Part shown: piece by piece, positions 26,909 through 35,590 of the stretch
Layout: each line of letters opens with the position of its first letter
Position numbering within the stretch: the first letter of the stretch is position 1
From: Candidatus Nomurabacteria bacterium
GTDB taxonomy: Bacteria; Patescibacteriota; Minisyncoccia; Phycocordibacterales; SBAW01
Assembly: GCA_943356415.1 (NCBI GenBank)
Contig: CALREW010000003.1
Span: 1 to 50,413 of the forward strand
DNA: 50,413 nt
Direction: 5' to 3'
Position numbers and translations under genes: made by a program
The notes under the pieces: model-generated
What the model was told of the DNA's origin: nothing
The model's input: only the letters and a program-made list of their open reading frames with translations
Database searches by the model: none

Positions 26909-26914
26909 TATACT
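26909..26914 (+). promoter_or_regulatory. -10 box (TATACT) ahead of the 26923 ORF
   Basis: TATACT 8 nt before the ATG at 26923; drives the small ORF and the CPBP gene. Confidence 0.45.
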
Positions 26915-26922
26915 TTGCGCAT

Positions 26923-27081
26923 ATGTTTTCCGTATCTGGCGCAAGTATGGGAGTAGTGGCTATTATCAATCCAAACCAGCAGGATGTAGTTCTTGTTGGT
27001 TTGTTCACGGTCGCGGCACTCCTCGCATCTTCGTATGTGTGGGATTGGTTTTGCGCACGTTCACCCAGAATGAAACAGTAG
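26923..27081 (+). CDS. small membrane protein upstream of CPBP protease
   Basis: 52 residues from the ATG at 26923 (GTG at 26896 is an in-frame alternative). One or two hydrophobic stretches ([28 protein letters not shown]). Ends 4 nt before the CPBP gene, so the two are cotranscribed. Unrecognised. Confidence 0.45.
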   Translation: MFSVSGASMGVVAIINPNQQDVVLVGLFTVAALLASSYVWDWFCARSPRMKQ

Positions 27082-27085
27082 GTTC

Positions 27086-27886
27086 ATGTTGGAACATCGC
27101 ACCGAGCCGCTGCGTCTCAATATTCGACACCTTCTCTACCCGCTTCTGGTACTATACGCAACCTCGTACGCGCTTCTCCTTCAGCAGAGCTTTCCACCCC
27201 AAAGTCAGGTTCTCCTGATTATCAAACTGGTGGTCGGAGCAGCTATACTCTGCGCGTCGTCATTCTTTCTCCTCAAGAAAAGTGGCAGCAAGGTTCAGTT
27301 TATGCCGCATCGCATCGATTGGACGATGGTTACCTATTGCGTCGTGCTCGCATTGTTTCTTCTGTACTTGTTTGTATGGTTTAACCTAGCACTATTCCCC
27401 GGCGTATATCCCAAAACCATATCGTATTACGGACCGTTTGATATAGTCAGCCCACTGTACCTCCCTATTCTTCTGGCCATGAGCGTGTATGTGCTTGGAG
27501 AGGAACTATTTTTTAAAGGCGTTGCCTATCAATATTTCCGAACGCGGTTGAGTTTTTTGGCAAGCCTCACTGCTGTGACCGGCTTTTTTGCGTGGGCTCA
27601 CATGAATCCCAACCCTCTCCTCGTTGTTGTTTTGGTTATATTCTCTCTTACAACCACGTTACTTTTTATCGTTACGCGCACTTTCTTGTATGGATTTATC
27701 GTGCACGCCGCTCTGGATATTCTTGCAGTTCTCCTTTCGACGCGACAGTTTCACATAATTATGCTTGAAAATTACACGCTCAAACTCTTGGTTCTTACGA
27801 TACTGTGCCTCGGTCTGACCGGATTTTTACTTTTTTCAAAAAGATACAACACGTCAGAGAAAACGCTGAGCGCGTTGCAGGAGTAG
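27086..27886 (+). CDS. CPBP-family intramembrane metalloprotease
   Basis: 266 residues with about eight transmembrane helices. The glutamate motif GEELFFKGVAYQYF (usually EExxxR, here EExxxK) and two later His motifs (FAWAHMNPN and HAALDI) match the Abi/CPBP family related to Rce1 proteases. Such proteins cleave membrane or prenylated proteins, or act in bacteriocin immunity; the substrate is unknown. The Lys in place of Arg in the first motif is unusual. Confidence 0.8.
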   Translation: MLEHRTEPLRLNIRHLLYPLLVLYATSYALLLQQSFPPQSQVLLIIKLVVGAAILCASSFFLLKKSGSKVQFMPHRIDWTMVTYCVVLALFLLYLFVWFNLALFPGVYPKTISYYGPFDIVSPLYLPILLAMSVYVLGEELFFKGVAYQYFRTRLSFLASLTAVTGFFAWAHMNPNPLLVVVLVIFSLTTTLLFIVTRTFLYGFIVHAALDILAVLLSTRQFHIIMLENYTLKLLVLTILCLGLTGFLLFSKRYNTSEKTLSALQE

Positions 27887-27952
27887 ATATTCCGTTCATG
27901 TATGCGGCAAGAGCCGTTCTTGGGGCCTCCAAATAAGAGAGCAGCCACTTGG

Positions 27953-27958
27953 TACTAT
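27953..27958 (+). promoter_or_regulatory. -10 box (TACTAT) of the hydroxylase-like gene
   Basis: TACTAT 6 nt before the GTG at 27965; basis for the shorter start. Confidence 0.4.
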
Positions 27959-27964
27959 AGGCGG

Positions 27965-28630
27965 GTGAACTGGACCAAACTCAATTCCCTGTTTGATTCG
28001 CCTTTCGGTATATATCGTCATCACAAGAAGTATGCGGAAGGTATCGATACTGCTCCGCTCGTAGAAGAAATAAAAAAGAACGAAGCGTTTTGGTCCGCGA
28101 CTCGAGCTCAAAAAGTAGCAGTGCAACGGGAGACACTCAATATTCCGCTTTTAGTTGCTCGCCCCACTTCCCCCTCGATTCATGTGGACAATGTTCAAGA
28201 AGTTGCCCCCTCTCCGTACTTCAAAGATTTTCCTGCTACGTTGCGCGTACTAGAGCGTTTTGCTGTTGGGCGGAATGCTCGCATATCGCGAGTCAATATT
28301 GTTTCACTCACGCCACGAAAGCCGGTTTATTCCCATATCGATCATGGTCTCTATTACGCACCGCGCGCCAGGTACCATCTCGTAGTTAGTTCGAAAGGGA
28401 GCATCATGACAAACGGAGGTCAGCAGACGTTCTTTAAAGAAGGAGAGATATGGCGTTATAACAACAAAGTTCCGCACGAGTCGTACAACGATTCAGACGA
28501 ACGACGTATTCACGTTATTTTTGATTTATTGCCGAACAGCCATCTGGGCCGCCTCAAGAACCGTTTGCTCTGGATCTATTTCAATATGCGGCCGTACCGC
28601 TTCTTCAAACATCGAACGGTTACTCATTGA
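27965..28630 (+). CDS. aspartyl/asparaginyl beta-hydroxylase-like 2OG oxygenase
   Basis: 221 residues from the GTG at 27965 (an ATG at 27902 adds 21). A double-stranded beta-helix domain is indicated by VYSHIDHGLYY (metal-binding H-x-D), RYHLVVSS, GEIWRYNNKVPHESYN (second metal His) and RRIHVIFDL (Arg for 2-oxoglutarate). This order fits the Asp/Asn hydroxylase (Asp_Arg_Hydrox) family, Fe(II)/2OG enzymes acting on protein or peptide side chains. Substrate unknown. Confidence 0.75.
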   Translation: MNWTKLNSLFDSPFGIYRHHKKYAEGIDTAPLVEEIKKNEAFWSATRAQKVAVQRETLNIPLLVARPTSPSIHVDNVQEVAPSPYFKDFPATLRVLERFAVGRNARISRVNIVSLTPRKPVYSHIDHGLYYAPRARYHLVVSSKGSIMTNGGQQTFFKEGEIWRYNNKVPHESYNDSDERRIHVIFDLLPNSHLGRLKNRLLWIYFNMRPYRFFKHRTVTH

Positions 28631-28665
28631 TGCCGCAGCGGACATATATTGTGCGACGTGTGGGG

Positions 28666-28671
28666 TACAAT
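28666..28671 (+). promoter_or_regulatory. -10 box (TACAAT) of the recombinase gene
   Basis: TACAAT 7 nt before the ATG at 28679; leaderless arrangement. Confidence 0.5.
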
Positions 28672-28678
28672 CGTACTG

Positions 28679-29605
28679 ATGACCCTCGACGATCTCCGAA
28701 GCGAATTTCTTGAACACCTTGAGATAGAGAAAGGCCGTTCTGTTAAGACGGTCGAGAACTACGACCGCTATTTGCGACGCTTTATTGCCTACTCGAAAGC
28801 AAAGGCGCCCAAAGATATCACCGAGCGTTCGGTGCGCGACTTCCGTATGTGGCTTAACCGCCAGAGTGCGCACCCGGGTTCTAAAAAGGCGAACGAGCAA
28901 GAAACGCTCAAACGCAAAACACAAAACTACTACCTGATTGCACTGCGCGCGTTCTTAAAGTTTCTCGCGAAGCGCGGGCACACCTCGCTTAGTCCTGAGA
29001 AAATTGATTTAGCCAAAGTTGGTGACCGTCATCTTGACCTAATTTCTTCACAAGAGCTCTCGCGTCTTATGGCTGCGCCGCAAGGAAGTGGCATGCAAGC
29101 GCTACGAGACCGCGCCATCATGGAATTATTTTTCTCGACCGGCTTGCGCGTGTCGGAACTCTGCGCACTTGATCGCGATATCGACCTTGATCGCGAAGAA
29201 ATGTCCGTGCGCGGCAAGGGAGATAAGGTGCGTGTCGTATTTTTATCCTCTGACGCAAAAAAGTCAGTCAAAGCGTATCTCGACAAGCGGGGTGATATCG
29301 AGGAAGCCCTTTTTATCTCAACAGGAAAAGGTTTTTCTAAAAAAGATGGCGGCCGGCTCACTCCCCGTTCAGTTGAACGCATCATCAAACGCTATGCAGT
29401 AAAGGCTGGCATTACCAAAAAAGTGACACCGCATGTTATTCGCCACAGTTTTGCCACTGACCTACTTGAGAACGGTGCAGACCTCCGCTCAGTACAAGCA
29501 CTCCTCGGTCACGCCAATATCACAACCACCCAGGTCTATACGCACGTAACTGACAAACACCTCCGCGACGTGCACAAGGCCTTTCATGGGAAAAGACGAA
29601 AGTAG
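28679..29605 (+). CDS. xerD: tyrosine recombinase, XerC/XerD type
   Basis: 308 residues: N-terminal SAM-like core-binding domain (1-110) and C-terminal catalytic domain. Catalytic residues visible: Arg157 in STGLRVSEL, Lys in RGKGDKVR, His252/Arg255 in PHVIRHSFATDLLENG, His278 in LLGHANITTTQVY and Tyr287. Full length and intact. XerC/D proteins resolve chromosome dimers at dif; Patescibacteria often have one such protein, so this may be the housekeeping copy. XerC versus XerD is not decidable. Start chosen after the TACAAT box. Confidence 0.92.
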   Translation: MTLDDLRSEFLEHLEIEKGRSVKTVENYDRYLRRFIAYSKAKAPKDITERSVRDFRMWLNRQSAHPGSKKANEQETLKRKTQNYYLIALRAFLKFLAKRGHTSLSPEKIDLAKVGDRHLDLISSQELSRLMAAPQGSGMQALRDRAIMELFFSTGLRVSELCALDRDIDLDREEMSVRGKGDKVRVVFLSSDAKKSVKAYLDKRGDIEEALFISTGKGFSKKDGGRLTPRSVERIIKRYAVKAGITKKVTPHVIRHSFATDLLENGADLRSVQALLGHANITTTQVYTHVTDKHLRDVHKAFHGKRRK

Positions 29606-29611
29606 AAGTTC

Positions 29612-29634
29612 CCCGCCTGCCTGCCGCAGGCGGG
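29612..29634. terminator. GC-rich hairpin after xer
   Basis: CCCGCCTGC / GCAGGCGGG inverted repeat just after the recombinase stop, without a clear T run. Confidence 0.45.
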
Positions 29635-29713
29635 ACAAGCGAAGAAAATAGTCTGTATATAGGAAGTGAAAACGCCGCGTTGCCGCGGACGTCAGCACTT
29701 CCCTTCTTGTGGG

Positions 29714-29733
29714 AAACGCCTTGCGGCGTTTTA
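29714..29733 (-). terminator. terminator of the 29731-30240 gene
   Basis: AAACGCC / GGCGTTT hairpin overlapping the stop codon of the minus-strand gene. An AAAACGCCGC copy at 29669-29678 can compete for pairing. Confidence 0.5.
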
Positions 29734-30240
29734 GCTATGGCGACCGCTGCGAGTTCCCACGACACCTTCTACCTTGTGTCGCGCGAGCGCGGATGCCGGT
29801 GTCCAGAGATAGCCGGAGCGGATGGTCGGATCGATGGAAGGGAGCGGCAATGTAGGAAAGACGAACCAACGTCCTTCCGGCGTTGTCCTCACCGCCAAAA
29901 GCCCAGCTTCTTCGTGAACGGTGAGCTCACGCTCCTTCTTCTTGCCGAGTGCCTCGAGCGCGAACCCGCTGAGTTTCCCGCGAGCGCACAACAAGTCATG
30001 GAGATCGAAGTTCGCCGCTTTCGTCGGCAGCCGTTCTTTCTCCAGACGCCTTAGTTCGACGCGCGCCTCATTGCAACGGTCCTCGCATGCGGCAATCAGT
30101 ACGAGAAGCCGCTGCACGTCCGGCCCCAGTTCGGCAACCGGACGATCGTAGGGTAGTAAACGTGGCACTTCGGCAAAGAGTTTTTGTACCGAAGCGATCG
30201 ACACGGTCCGTACGCTCGGGCAGCGTTGATGGAGTTCCAT
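29731..30240 (-). CDS. hypothetical protein, soluble
   Basis: 169 residues, hydrophilic, with no signal or membrane segment; a helical middle (residues 40-75 rich in Arg/Glu/Leu) and a C-terminal part ending in small basic residues. Looks GC-rich relative to neighbours, with weak GGGGAAG upstream. Not recognised. Stands alone with its own terminator and probably belongs to the acquired single-gene cassettes. Confidence 0.45.
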   Translation of the reverse strand: MELHQRCPSVRTVSIASVQKLFAEVPRLLPYDRPVAELGPDVQRLLVLIAACEDRCNEARVELRRLEKERLPTKAANFDLHDLLCARGKLSGFALEALGKKKERELTVHEEAGLLAVRTTPEGRWFVFPTLPLPSIDPTIRSGYLWTPASALARHKVEGVVGTRSGRHS

Positions 30241-30359
30241 TGCTTCTTCCCCGCTCTTTTGTTCGAGTGAGGATCGCTAGAGGACGATCCTCCTTAATCA
30301 AACTACCGGTCCAACACACTCACAAGCGCAGTAGGTGTACAACTGGTGTTTGCGCGACA

Positions 30360-30383
30360 AAGCTCACGCCGAAGCGTGAGCTT
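30360..30383. terminator. terminator after the 30407-30598 gene
   Basis: AAGCTCACGC / GCGTGAGCTT hairpin with CGAA loop, downstream on the minus strand. Confidence 0.65.
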
Positions 30384-30406
30384 GCCGAACTGACCTCGCA
30401 GTCAGT

Positions 30407-30598
30407 TCAAGCTGGGTTCTTCCAGCCTTCCTGTTTGCGAATCTCGATGAGTTGCGGGAGGGCGATGGCGCTCACATCCCACCCTTTCTCCTTGCAGTAT
30501 TTTTCAGAGAACGCTGCTCGCTTCTGCATCAGCAAAAGCTGGTCGTCACTTGCGCCCAAGATGCTGTGTTCTCGGTCGCCCAGTCTGATCACCGACAT
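30407..30598 (-). CDS. small soluble protein, unknown
   Basis: 63 residues (MSVIRLGDREHSILGASDDQ onwards), charged, no membrane segment. Supported by a strong Shine-Dalgarno AGGAGG 7 nt before the ATG and a terminator just after the stop. Lies between binding-protein 1 and the 169-residue protein, same strand. No family recognised. Confidence 0.5.
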   Translation of the reverse strand: MSVIRLGDREHSILGASDDQLLLMQKRAAFSEKYCKEKGWDVSAIALPQLIEIRKQEGWKNPA

Positions 30599-30644
30599 AT
30601 TTTCCTCCTGGTTGTACCTGCTGTCTTTTCCGCGCGGCGCTCGG

Positions 30645-31748
30645 TTACTTCACTTCTACGAACGCAGCACTTTGATCGACTCGGTAGAGCTTTGCTTCGC
30701 CGCGATTTACCGCGATGCGGCTGCCTGACGTGAAATCTATTTCCCCGTCAACGCCGATGTATTTGACCGACGCGAGGCCCGCAAGCCAGTTGCTGCTATC
30801 TGCGTCATACGCTTTCGCGATGGTGCGGATTGTCTCGTAACTGTTTTGCGCCTCTGCAAGCGGATAGTTTTGGTACGCAGCTTCGTAGGCACGAACGAAC
30901 TCTTCGTTTGGTAGCCAATCGGTGAACCACACGTTCCCGAGTTGCTCGGGCGCAGTTCTCCCTGTGCGCAGTGCTTGTCCGATGACGCTCGTGGTGAGCA
31001 CTGGTGCAGCGATGTTGTTCTCATTGAGGGCCTTCACGGCGCGTTCAGCGAGCGAGCTCACCATAAAGATTGCATCGGGGTTAGCCTGTTTTATTTTTGC
31101 GACTTCAGTGCGGTAATCAGCGCTGTAATCTGCTGTGCAGCTTTTCCCTACTACGGTAATGCCGCGTTTTGCAGCAATATCCGCGAAGAGTGCAGAATGC
31201 GCTGCGCCCCATGCGTCGTTCCAACAAAGTTCGTACACCTTCTTTACTTCAGGATGCAGCGCGAAGAATCGTTCCATGGGCGCCCGTTGGCTTTCTATCC
31301 GGTGACCAAGTGTAAAGAAGTACGGACTGTCTCCCTCGACCGATGTGTCCATGACGGTCGGCGAGATGAGTGTCATCTTCTTCCCTTCTGCAACAGGTAT
31401 CATCGGATTTGTCGTGTACGACCATACGTCGCCGACGACAATATCGACGCCGTCGATCGTTGTTAGTTTCTGAAGCGCGCTGATGCCCATCTTTGCGTCG
31501 GATTTATCATCTTCAACAATAAGTACAAGTTTTCGTCCGCCCGCACCTCCCTCTTTGTTTACCTCCTCAACCGCGAGCTTCGCCGCGTTGAGGTTGTACT
31601 CAGACCACAGGCTTTCCGAACCGGTAAGTCCCATGACGACGCCGATCTTTAAATCGGACGTATTAGAGTGTTCATTGGAAAGTATGGCCGCACCGAAGGC
31701 TACTACCACCGCAACTGCGGCGAAGCCTAGCCAGAATTTGCTGTTCAT
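30645..31748 (-). CDS. periplasmic-binding-fold (LivJ-type) protein 1, membrane-anchored
   Basis: 367 residues from the ATG at 31748. One N-terminal hydrophobic helix (about 5-22) is followed by a type I periplasmic-binding fold: DLKIGVVMGLTGSESLW, NAAKLAVEEVNKEGG, KLVLIVEDDKSD, VDIVVGDVWS, the last two typical of LivJ/amino acid-binding proteins. No lipobox Cys follows the helix, so it would be held by an uncleaved anchor. Divergent from the TrmB-like regulator at 31901 (module 1). No transporter genes nearby. The ligand may be an amino acid, but this is family-level inference. Confidence 0.82.
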   Translation of the reverse strand: MNSKFWLGFAAVAVVVAFGAAILSNEHSNTSDLKIGVVMGLTGSESLWSEYNLNAAKLAVEEVNKEGGAGGRKLVLIVEDDKSDAKMGISALQKLTTIDGVDIVVGDVWSYTTNPMIPVAEGKKMTLISPTVMDTSVEGDSPYFFTLGHRIESQRAPMERFFALHPEVKKVYELCWNDAWGAAHSALFADIAAKRGITVVGKSCTADYSADYRTEVAKIKQANPDAIFMVSSLAERAVKALNENNIAAPVLTTSVIGQALRTGRTAPEQLGNVWFTDWLPNEEFVRAYEAAYQNYPLAEAQNSYETIRTIAKAYDADSSNWLAGLASVKYIGVDGEIDFTSGSRIAVNRGEAKLYRVDQSAAFVEVK

Positions 31749-31831
31749 ATATCGCAACTACGTTGGTAAATGCCCTCCAATACGGCCGTATTGCTAAGTA
31801 AATTATGAAGTATTTTACGGAATAGTCAATA

Positions 31832-31868
31832 TTTATCATAAAACAATGATGGTAAGTTTTGTGATAAA
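31832..31868. promoter_or_regulatory. dyad operator candidate, module 1
   Basis: TTTATCA (31832-31838) and TGATAAA (31862-31868), with an inner AAAAC / GTTTT pair, centred about 31850 between the divergent promoters of binding protein 1 and its regulator. Probable TrmB-type operator. Confidence 0.55.
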
Positions 31869-31887
31869 AAAGCCTTATAAAATAAAG

Positions 31888-31893
31888 TATACT
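31888..31893 (+). promoter_or_regulatory. -10 box (TATACT) of regulator 1
   Basis: TATACT 7 nt before the ATG at 31901; leaderless arrangement. Confidence 0.55.
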
Positions 31894-31900
31894 AATACCA

Positions 31901-32671
31901 ATGCCAGAAAATAAAGATGAAAGTGAAGTACTAAAAAAACTTACCGATCTTGGCCTCTCTGAAAAAGAAGCTCGGGTATATATTGCCCTTCTGTCGAGAG
32001 AGTATGTTGGTACCTCCAAACTCATCCATGCAACAGGCCTCCATAGCCAGTATGTATACGACGCACTCATTGGGCTTGAGGCAAAAGGTCTCGCCCATCA
32101 CGTTATTCATAGTGGAAGGAAGCGTTTTGCAGCTCAAACGCCAAAACACCTCGAAACGTTGATTCAAGAAAAAAAGCGCACCGTAGATGCGCTGGTTCCG
32201 CAACTGATGGCACTCTCTGGTAAGGGAGATTTGCAGACGTTTGAAATTTATCAGGGCGTTGAGTCGTGCAAGGCGCAAGATTTCAGAATGCTTGAAGAAG
32301 CGCCTGTGGGCGAGCGTCTCGATATCATTGGCGATGAAGGTCGAAGATTTTTTGATTTGATGGGAGACGATATCGACGTGTACGAATCGATGCGCATTGA
32401 AAAGAAAGTTCACTTGCGTCACATTGTCTCTCCCAACAACGCGACAGAAGTGCTCGAGGCGCTCCAGAGACCAAAATACTTTGAACTACGCACGCTTACC
32501 GGTTTTGCCGTCGGACATATAAATACACTCGTGTGGAGTAGTCACATCTCACTTCACGCATTCGGAAACCCCACCACAACGTTTACGCTGAAGGACCGGG
32601 AAGTAGCACAAAGCTACCGGAACTTTTTCGACGCACTGTGGGCCAAGTGCGACCCAGTTTCGAAGGTATAA
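31901..32671 (+). CDS. TrmB-like regulator, module 1
   Basis: 256 residues. Winged helix-turn-helix at 10-75 (LGLSEKEARVYIALLS, then SKLIHATGLHSQYVYDAL as recognition helix, wing RKRFAAQTPKHL), coiled linker to about 115, and a C-terminal ligand/dimer domain ending YRNFFDALW. Closest relatives in the window are the regulators at 33973 and 41081 (shared H-x-Q-(Y/F)-V-Y in the recognition helix and Y/R-x-FF-D/E-x-LW at the end). Divergent from binding protein 1; expected to bind the dyad at 31832-31868. Confidence 0.8.
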   Translation: MPENKDESEVLKKLTDLGLSEKEARVYIALLSREYVGTSKLIHATGLHSQYVYDALIGLEAKGLAHHVIHSGRKRFAAQTPKHLETLIQEKKRTVDALVPQLMALSGKGDLQTFEIYQGVESCKAQDFRMLEEAPVGERLDIIGDEGRRFFDLMGDDIDVYESMRIEKKVHLRHIVSPNNATEVLEALQRPKYFELRTLTGFAVGHINTLVWSSHISLHAFGNPTTTFTLKDREVAQSYRNFFDALWAKCDPVSKV

Positions 32672-32704
32672 CAAAGCCGAGCGGCCTAAGCCGCTCGGCT
32701 TTGT
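32671..32704. terminator. bidirectional terminator between modules 1 and 2
   Basis: Perfect palindrome ACAAAGCCGAGCGG / CCGCTCGGCTTTGT around CCTAAG, between convergent regulator 1 and binding protein 2. Confidence 0.85.
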
Positions 32705-32723
32705 TTGGAGTATCTATGGAGTC

Positions 32724-33836
32724 TTAGTACGCAACGTACGTTCCGTTGGTGAACTTCTCAAGTCGAACGGGAGTCATGCTACCCGCGTGGTCAGCGCTGA
32801 ACGCAAACTGACCGTTGGGAGTTGTAAAGGTGTGTGAACCAAGATATGAAGCAACGCTTTTAGTGTCAGCCGATTTGGCGACCGCCTCAGCAAGGATGTA
32901 GACCGCATCGTAGGCGCGGTTAGAAGAATTGGTTGGCTGAACTGTGTAGCGGGCACGGAATTTTTCCTTATACGCATCGGTCGAAACTTCCCAGTTGAGC
33001 ACGGTGAATCCTTCGAAAACCTTTGGGTCGGCACCCTTCGCTGCAAGTGCGTCTGCAAGTCCGGTGTGGATGACATACTTCGGATTGAAGCCAATTGCTT
33101 TTGCTTGCGATACGAATGTCGCTGGATCGGGACCAATCATGTCGAGGAATACAACGTCCACGCCCGCGTTCTTCAATTTTAGTACCGTTGTGCGGAAGTC
33201 GTTGTTGCCTATTTGCTTATAGGTCTCATCAACGACACTCCCCTTACCGCGCTCATTCGAAAGCGTATTGAGTGTTTTTGTTATCTCTGCACCGAAGGCA
33301 GACTCAAAGCGAACCACTGCAATTTTCTTCCAGCTTTCTTTATCAAGATACGAACTCATCGTGCCTACCATCTTCGAGAAGTCGCTCATCATAGTGAAGC
33401 TCATTTCGTTGGTGTCGAATGCTCCTGCGATGCGGGGACTCGAAGGAGTGATGACAACAACATTTCCGGTCTTTGCGAGCGCAAACACAGGCTGGGTTAC
33501 GAAGTCGAAGTTGCTGCCGATAATAGCGTCAACATGATCAACGCTCGTAAATTTTTGATACAACCCCGCAGCGGCTTTAGGGTCAGTGCGGTCGTCTTCA
33601 TACACGACCTCAACCATGCGGCCATCAACGCCGCCTGCTTTGTTGATTTCATCAACTGCAAGGTCGATGCCTTTTTTCGACATTTCACCAAACTGCGCTG
33701 CGACGCCGGTTTGAGAAATAAGCGCCCCGATTCGTATCGGTGCTCCAGTTTTAGTCTCCTTCTTTGAACCTCCCCACATCCAAACGCCAAGCGCGATAAG
33801 GATGATGACCACGACACCTGTGAAGTATTTCGACAT
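32724..33836 (-). CDS. periplasmic-binding-fold (LivJ-type) protein 2, membrane-anchored
   Basis: 370 residues. N-terminal anchor helix (about 5-20) followed by PIRIGALISQTGVAAQFGE, DLAVDEINKAGGVDGR and VVYEDDRTDPKAAAG, classical LivJ/Leu-Ile-Val-binding protein features, then VDAIIGSNFDFVTQP and NRAYDAVYILAEAV. No lipobox Cys, no partner permease. The best family match of the four. Divergent from regulator 2 at 33973. Confidence 0.85.
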   Translation of the reverse strand: MSKYFTGVVVIILIALGVWMWGGSKKETKTGAPIRIGALISQTGVAAQFGEMSKKGIDLAVDEINKAGGVDGRMVEVVYEDDRTDPKAAAGLYQKFTSVDHVDAIIGSNFDFVTQPVFALAKTGNVVVITPSSPRIAGAFDTNEMSFTMMSDFSKMVGTMSSYLDKESWKKIAVVRFESAFGAEITKTLNTLSNERGKGSVVDETYKQIGNNDFRTTVLKLKNAGVDVVFLDMIGPDPATFVSQAKAIGFNPKYVIHTGLADALAAKGADPKVFEGFTVLNWEVSTDAYKEKFRARYTVQPTNSSNRAYDAVYILAEAVAKSADTKSVASYLGSHTFTTPNGQFAFSADHAGSMTPVRLEKFTNGTYVAY

Positions 33837-33892
33837 ATGGTATGCCCGTTACGTTTAATTACAACAACACTTTACCAGCAAACAGTCAATAA

Positions 33893-33937
33893 TAAAAGGG
33901 TCCAATATGACAATTTTTAGCTACTAAATCCCTTTTA
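33893..33937. promoter_or_regulatory. dyad operator candidate, module 2
   Basis: TAAAAGGG (33893-33900) and CCCTTTTA (33930-33937) flank the centre of the divergent intergenic region. The arms are 29 nt apart, so looping or two half-sites are possible. Confidence 0.45.
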
Positions 33938-33972
33938 AAATAAGGCTTTTAAGAATATAGTCATATATATCT

Positions 33973-34746
33973 ATGACAATGCATTTAGACGACTCTGAAC
34001 ATGAAGCCATTCTCCCAGCACTTCGAAAGATGGGCCTCACTGATATCGATGCGTCTGTCTATATCTGTTTATTAGAACGCGGTGTGCCACTCATGGGTTC
34101 CAAAGTTGCAACACGGCTCTCTCTCCACCGGCAATACGTATATGCGTCTGTACAAAAACTTTTGCGCATGGGGCTCATTGAAGAAGTTCCCTCAGGTGCG
34201 CGCAGTACCTATAAAGCACTGCCTCCCCAGTACCTCACGACGCTCGCGCGTAAACAACTTGAGGAAGTAGAGGTTGCAGCGCGCGAACTTGAACGCGTTT
34301 CATCCATCGGGGCGGAACAGGATTTTGAAGCCTATCGTGGGACGAGACAAGTTTTCGAATTTGAAGAACGATTCGTACACGATTTAGAAGATAACGAAAC
34401 GCAGTACATTATTGGTGGCAGTACCGGAAAATTTCTTGGTTTTTTTGGGGAGCGATATGAAGCGATTAGCCGCATCGCCGCAGCAAAAAATTTACAAAGC
34501 AAATATCTTGCCTCAAACGCAGACCTCGTCCATCTCGCCTATGTACAAACCATCTTCCCCCGCTTCGAATATCGCGTTATCCCAAATATGCCCGAGATGA
34601 TCATGTCGACCGTGATACGCCACAATGGCGTGACGTTTTATAGCTTCGGCAATCCCCCGCTCGTTCACATCCTGCGTTCAAAAATTGTGTTTGAGGATTA
34701 CAAAAAATTTTTTGATATTCTGTGGGAGATGGCCGTGCCACAGTAG
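33973..34746 (+). CDS. TrmB-like regulator, module 2
   Basis: 257 residues. Helix-turn-helix at about 15-80 (MGLTDIDASVYICLLERG, KVATRLSLHRQYVYASVQKL, wing STYKALPPQYL), coiled linker, then a C-terminal domain with FYSFGNPPL and YKKFFDILWEM. Same subfamily as the regulators at 31901 and 41081 but well diverged. No Shine-Dalgarno sequence; TATAGT lies 11 nt upstream of the ATG. Convergent with the 2OG oxygenase 6 nt away. Confidence 0.8.
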   Translation: MTMHLDDSEHEAILPALRKMGLTDIDASVYICLLERGVPLMGSKVATRLSLHRQYVYASVQKLLRMGLIEEVPSGARSTYKALPPQYLTTLARKQLEEVEVAARELERVSSIGAEQDFEAYRGTRQVFEFEERFVHDLEDNETQYIIGGSTGKFLGFFGERYEAISRIAAAKNLQSKYLASNADLVHLAYVQTIFPRFEYRVIPNMPEMIMSTVIRHNGVTFYSFGNPPLVHILRSKIVFEDYKKFFDILWEMAVPQ

Positions 34747-34752
34747 CAACTT

Positions 34753-35583
34753 TCAACTTTTTGGCACGCGACTTGCCTCGAAACCGGGACGCTCTTTTTT
34801 TGAAATGGCATTTGCAAAGAAGACAATTGCCCAGCGCGATGTTGTGTCAGAGTGGGTATCCTCGGAAAGTTGAACGACATCGTGCCAAATTGGCTTAAAC
34901 CGCTCGTCGGTCATTGTTTGCAAATCAAGTGCGGGCATAAAGAGTGCCGCGCCGCTACGGTGTATCACGGGATAAAGCGTTTCCGGCGATACGCCGACGC
35001 GTAGACCCGGCGCACTCTCAGCAAGAGCTAAGGTCGCCCCTCCGACGTCGTAGTGTGCTGCAGCAAGAAAAGCTCCTTCCCCAGCTTTGTCATATTTAAG
35101 GAACCGCAAAATAGTATTTGTCTGAGGCTCTGTTGTATTGGGGAAATATTCTGTAAACACACCGGGAAACTCATGGTCGAGCAATTCAACAATCGAACGC
35201 AATGTTGCAGTCGCGGCCACGTTAACAGCTCGCGCGTGAGCAAGGAATGTTTGAGCGCGTGGGTCGTTTGCCGCAGGCAATGACGCGATGTGAGATTCAT
35301 ACCCTGGGTGATAGTGGAAAAATTCTTTGTTATCGCGAGCATTATCTACTCCCCTTTTACGCAGACGATATCCTGGAATGCTGTAACTTCGCGCGGGTGC
35401 GTTTGGTGGTGTAAAAGAATCCTTCACTTCTTGTGGGAGGTTCAAGAATTGTAAATATGATTCTGCAGCGGCAGAGAGTTCCGTAAATGAAAGTGGAAAG
35501 GGTATTTCGGCAACATGTCGGCGAGAGATTTCGTCCACCAACTCATCGAACCGTTGTTTTTTGTCGCCGAACAGAGTCTGCAT
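34753..35583 (-). CDS. Fe(II)/2-oxoglutarate oxygenase, isopenicillin N synthase-like
   Basis: 276 residues. The double-stranded beta-helix carries H177-x-D179 (AAAHYDVGG), distal H234 (IWHDVVQ) and R250 (SRWAIVFF), the usual 2-His-1-Asp iron site and 2OG-binding Arg. TNTILRFLKYD precedes the first motif as in IPNS-type enzymes. Substrate unknown. It starts 7 nt after a TATAGT box. It separates binding modules 2 and 3 with two other genes; no functional link is shown. Confidence 0.82.
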   Translation of the reverse strand: MQTLFGDKKQRFDELVDEISRRHVAEIPFPLSFTELSAAAESYLQFLNLPQEVKDSFTPPNAPARSYSIPGYRLRKRGVDNARDNKEFFHYHPGYESHIASLPAANDPRAQTFLAHARAVNVAATATLRSIVELLDHEFPGVFTEYFPNTTEPQTNTILRFLKYDKAGEGAFLAAAHYDVGGATLALAESAPGLRVGVSPETLYPVIHRSGAALFMPALDLQTMTDERFKPIWHDVVQLSEDTHSDTTSRWAIVFFANAISKKERPGFEASRVPKS

Positions 35584-35590
35584 GAGGACT

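Noticed and set aside
29612-29730. CRISPR-like or tandem repeats after xer
   Set aside because: Only a few GC-rich inverted repeats with no regular spacing; no direct repeats. No CRISPR array was seen anywhere in the window.
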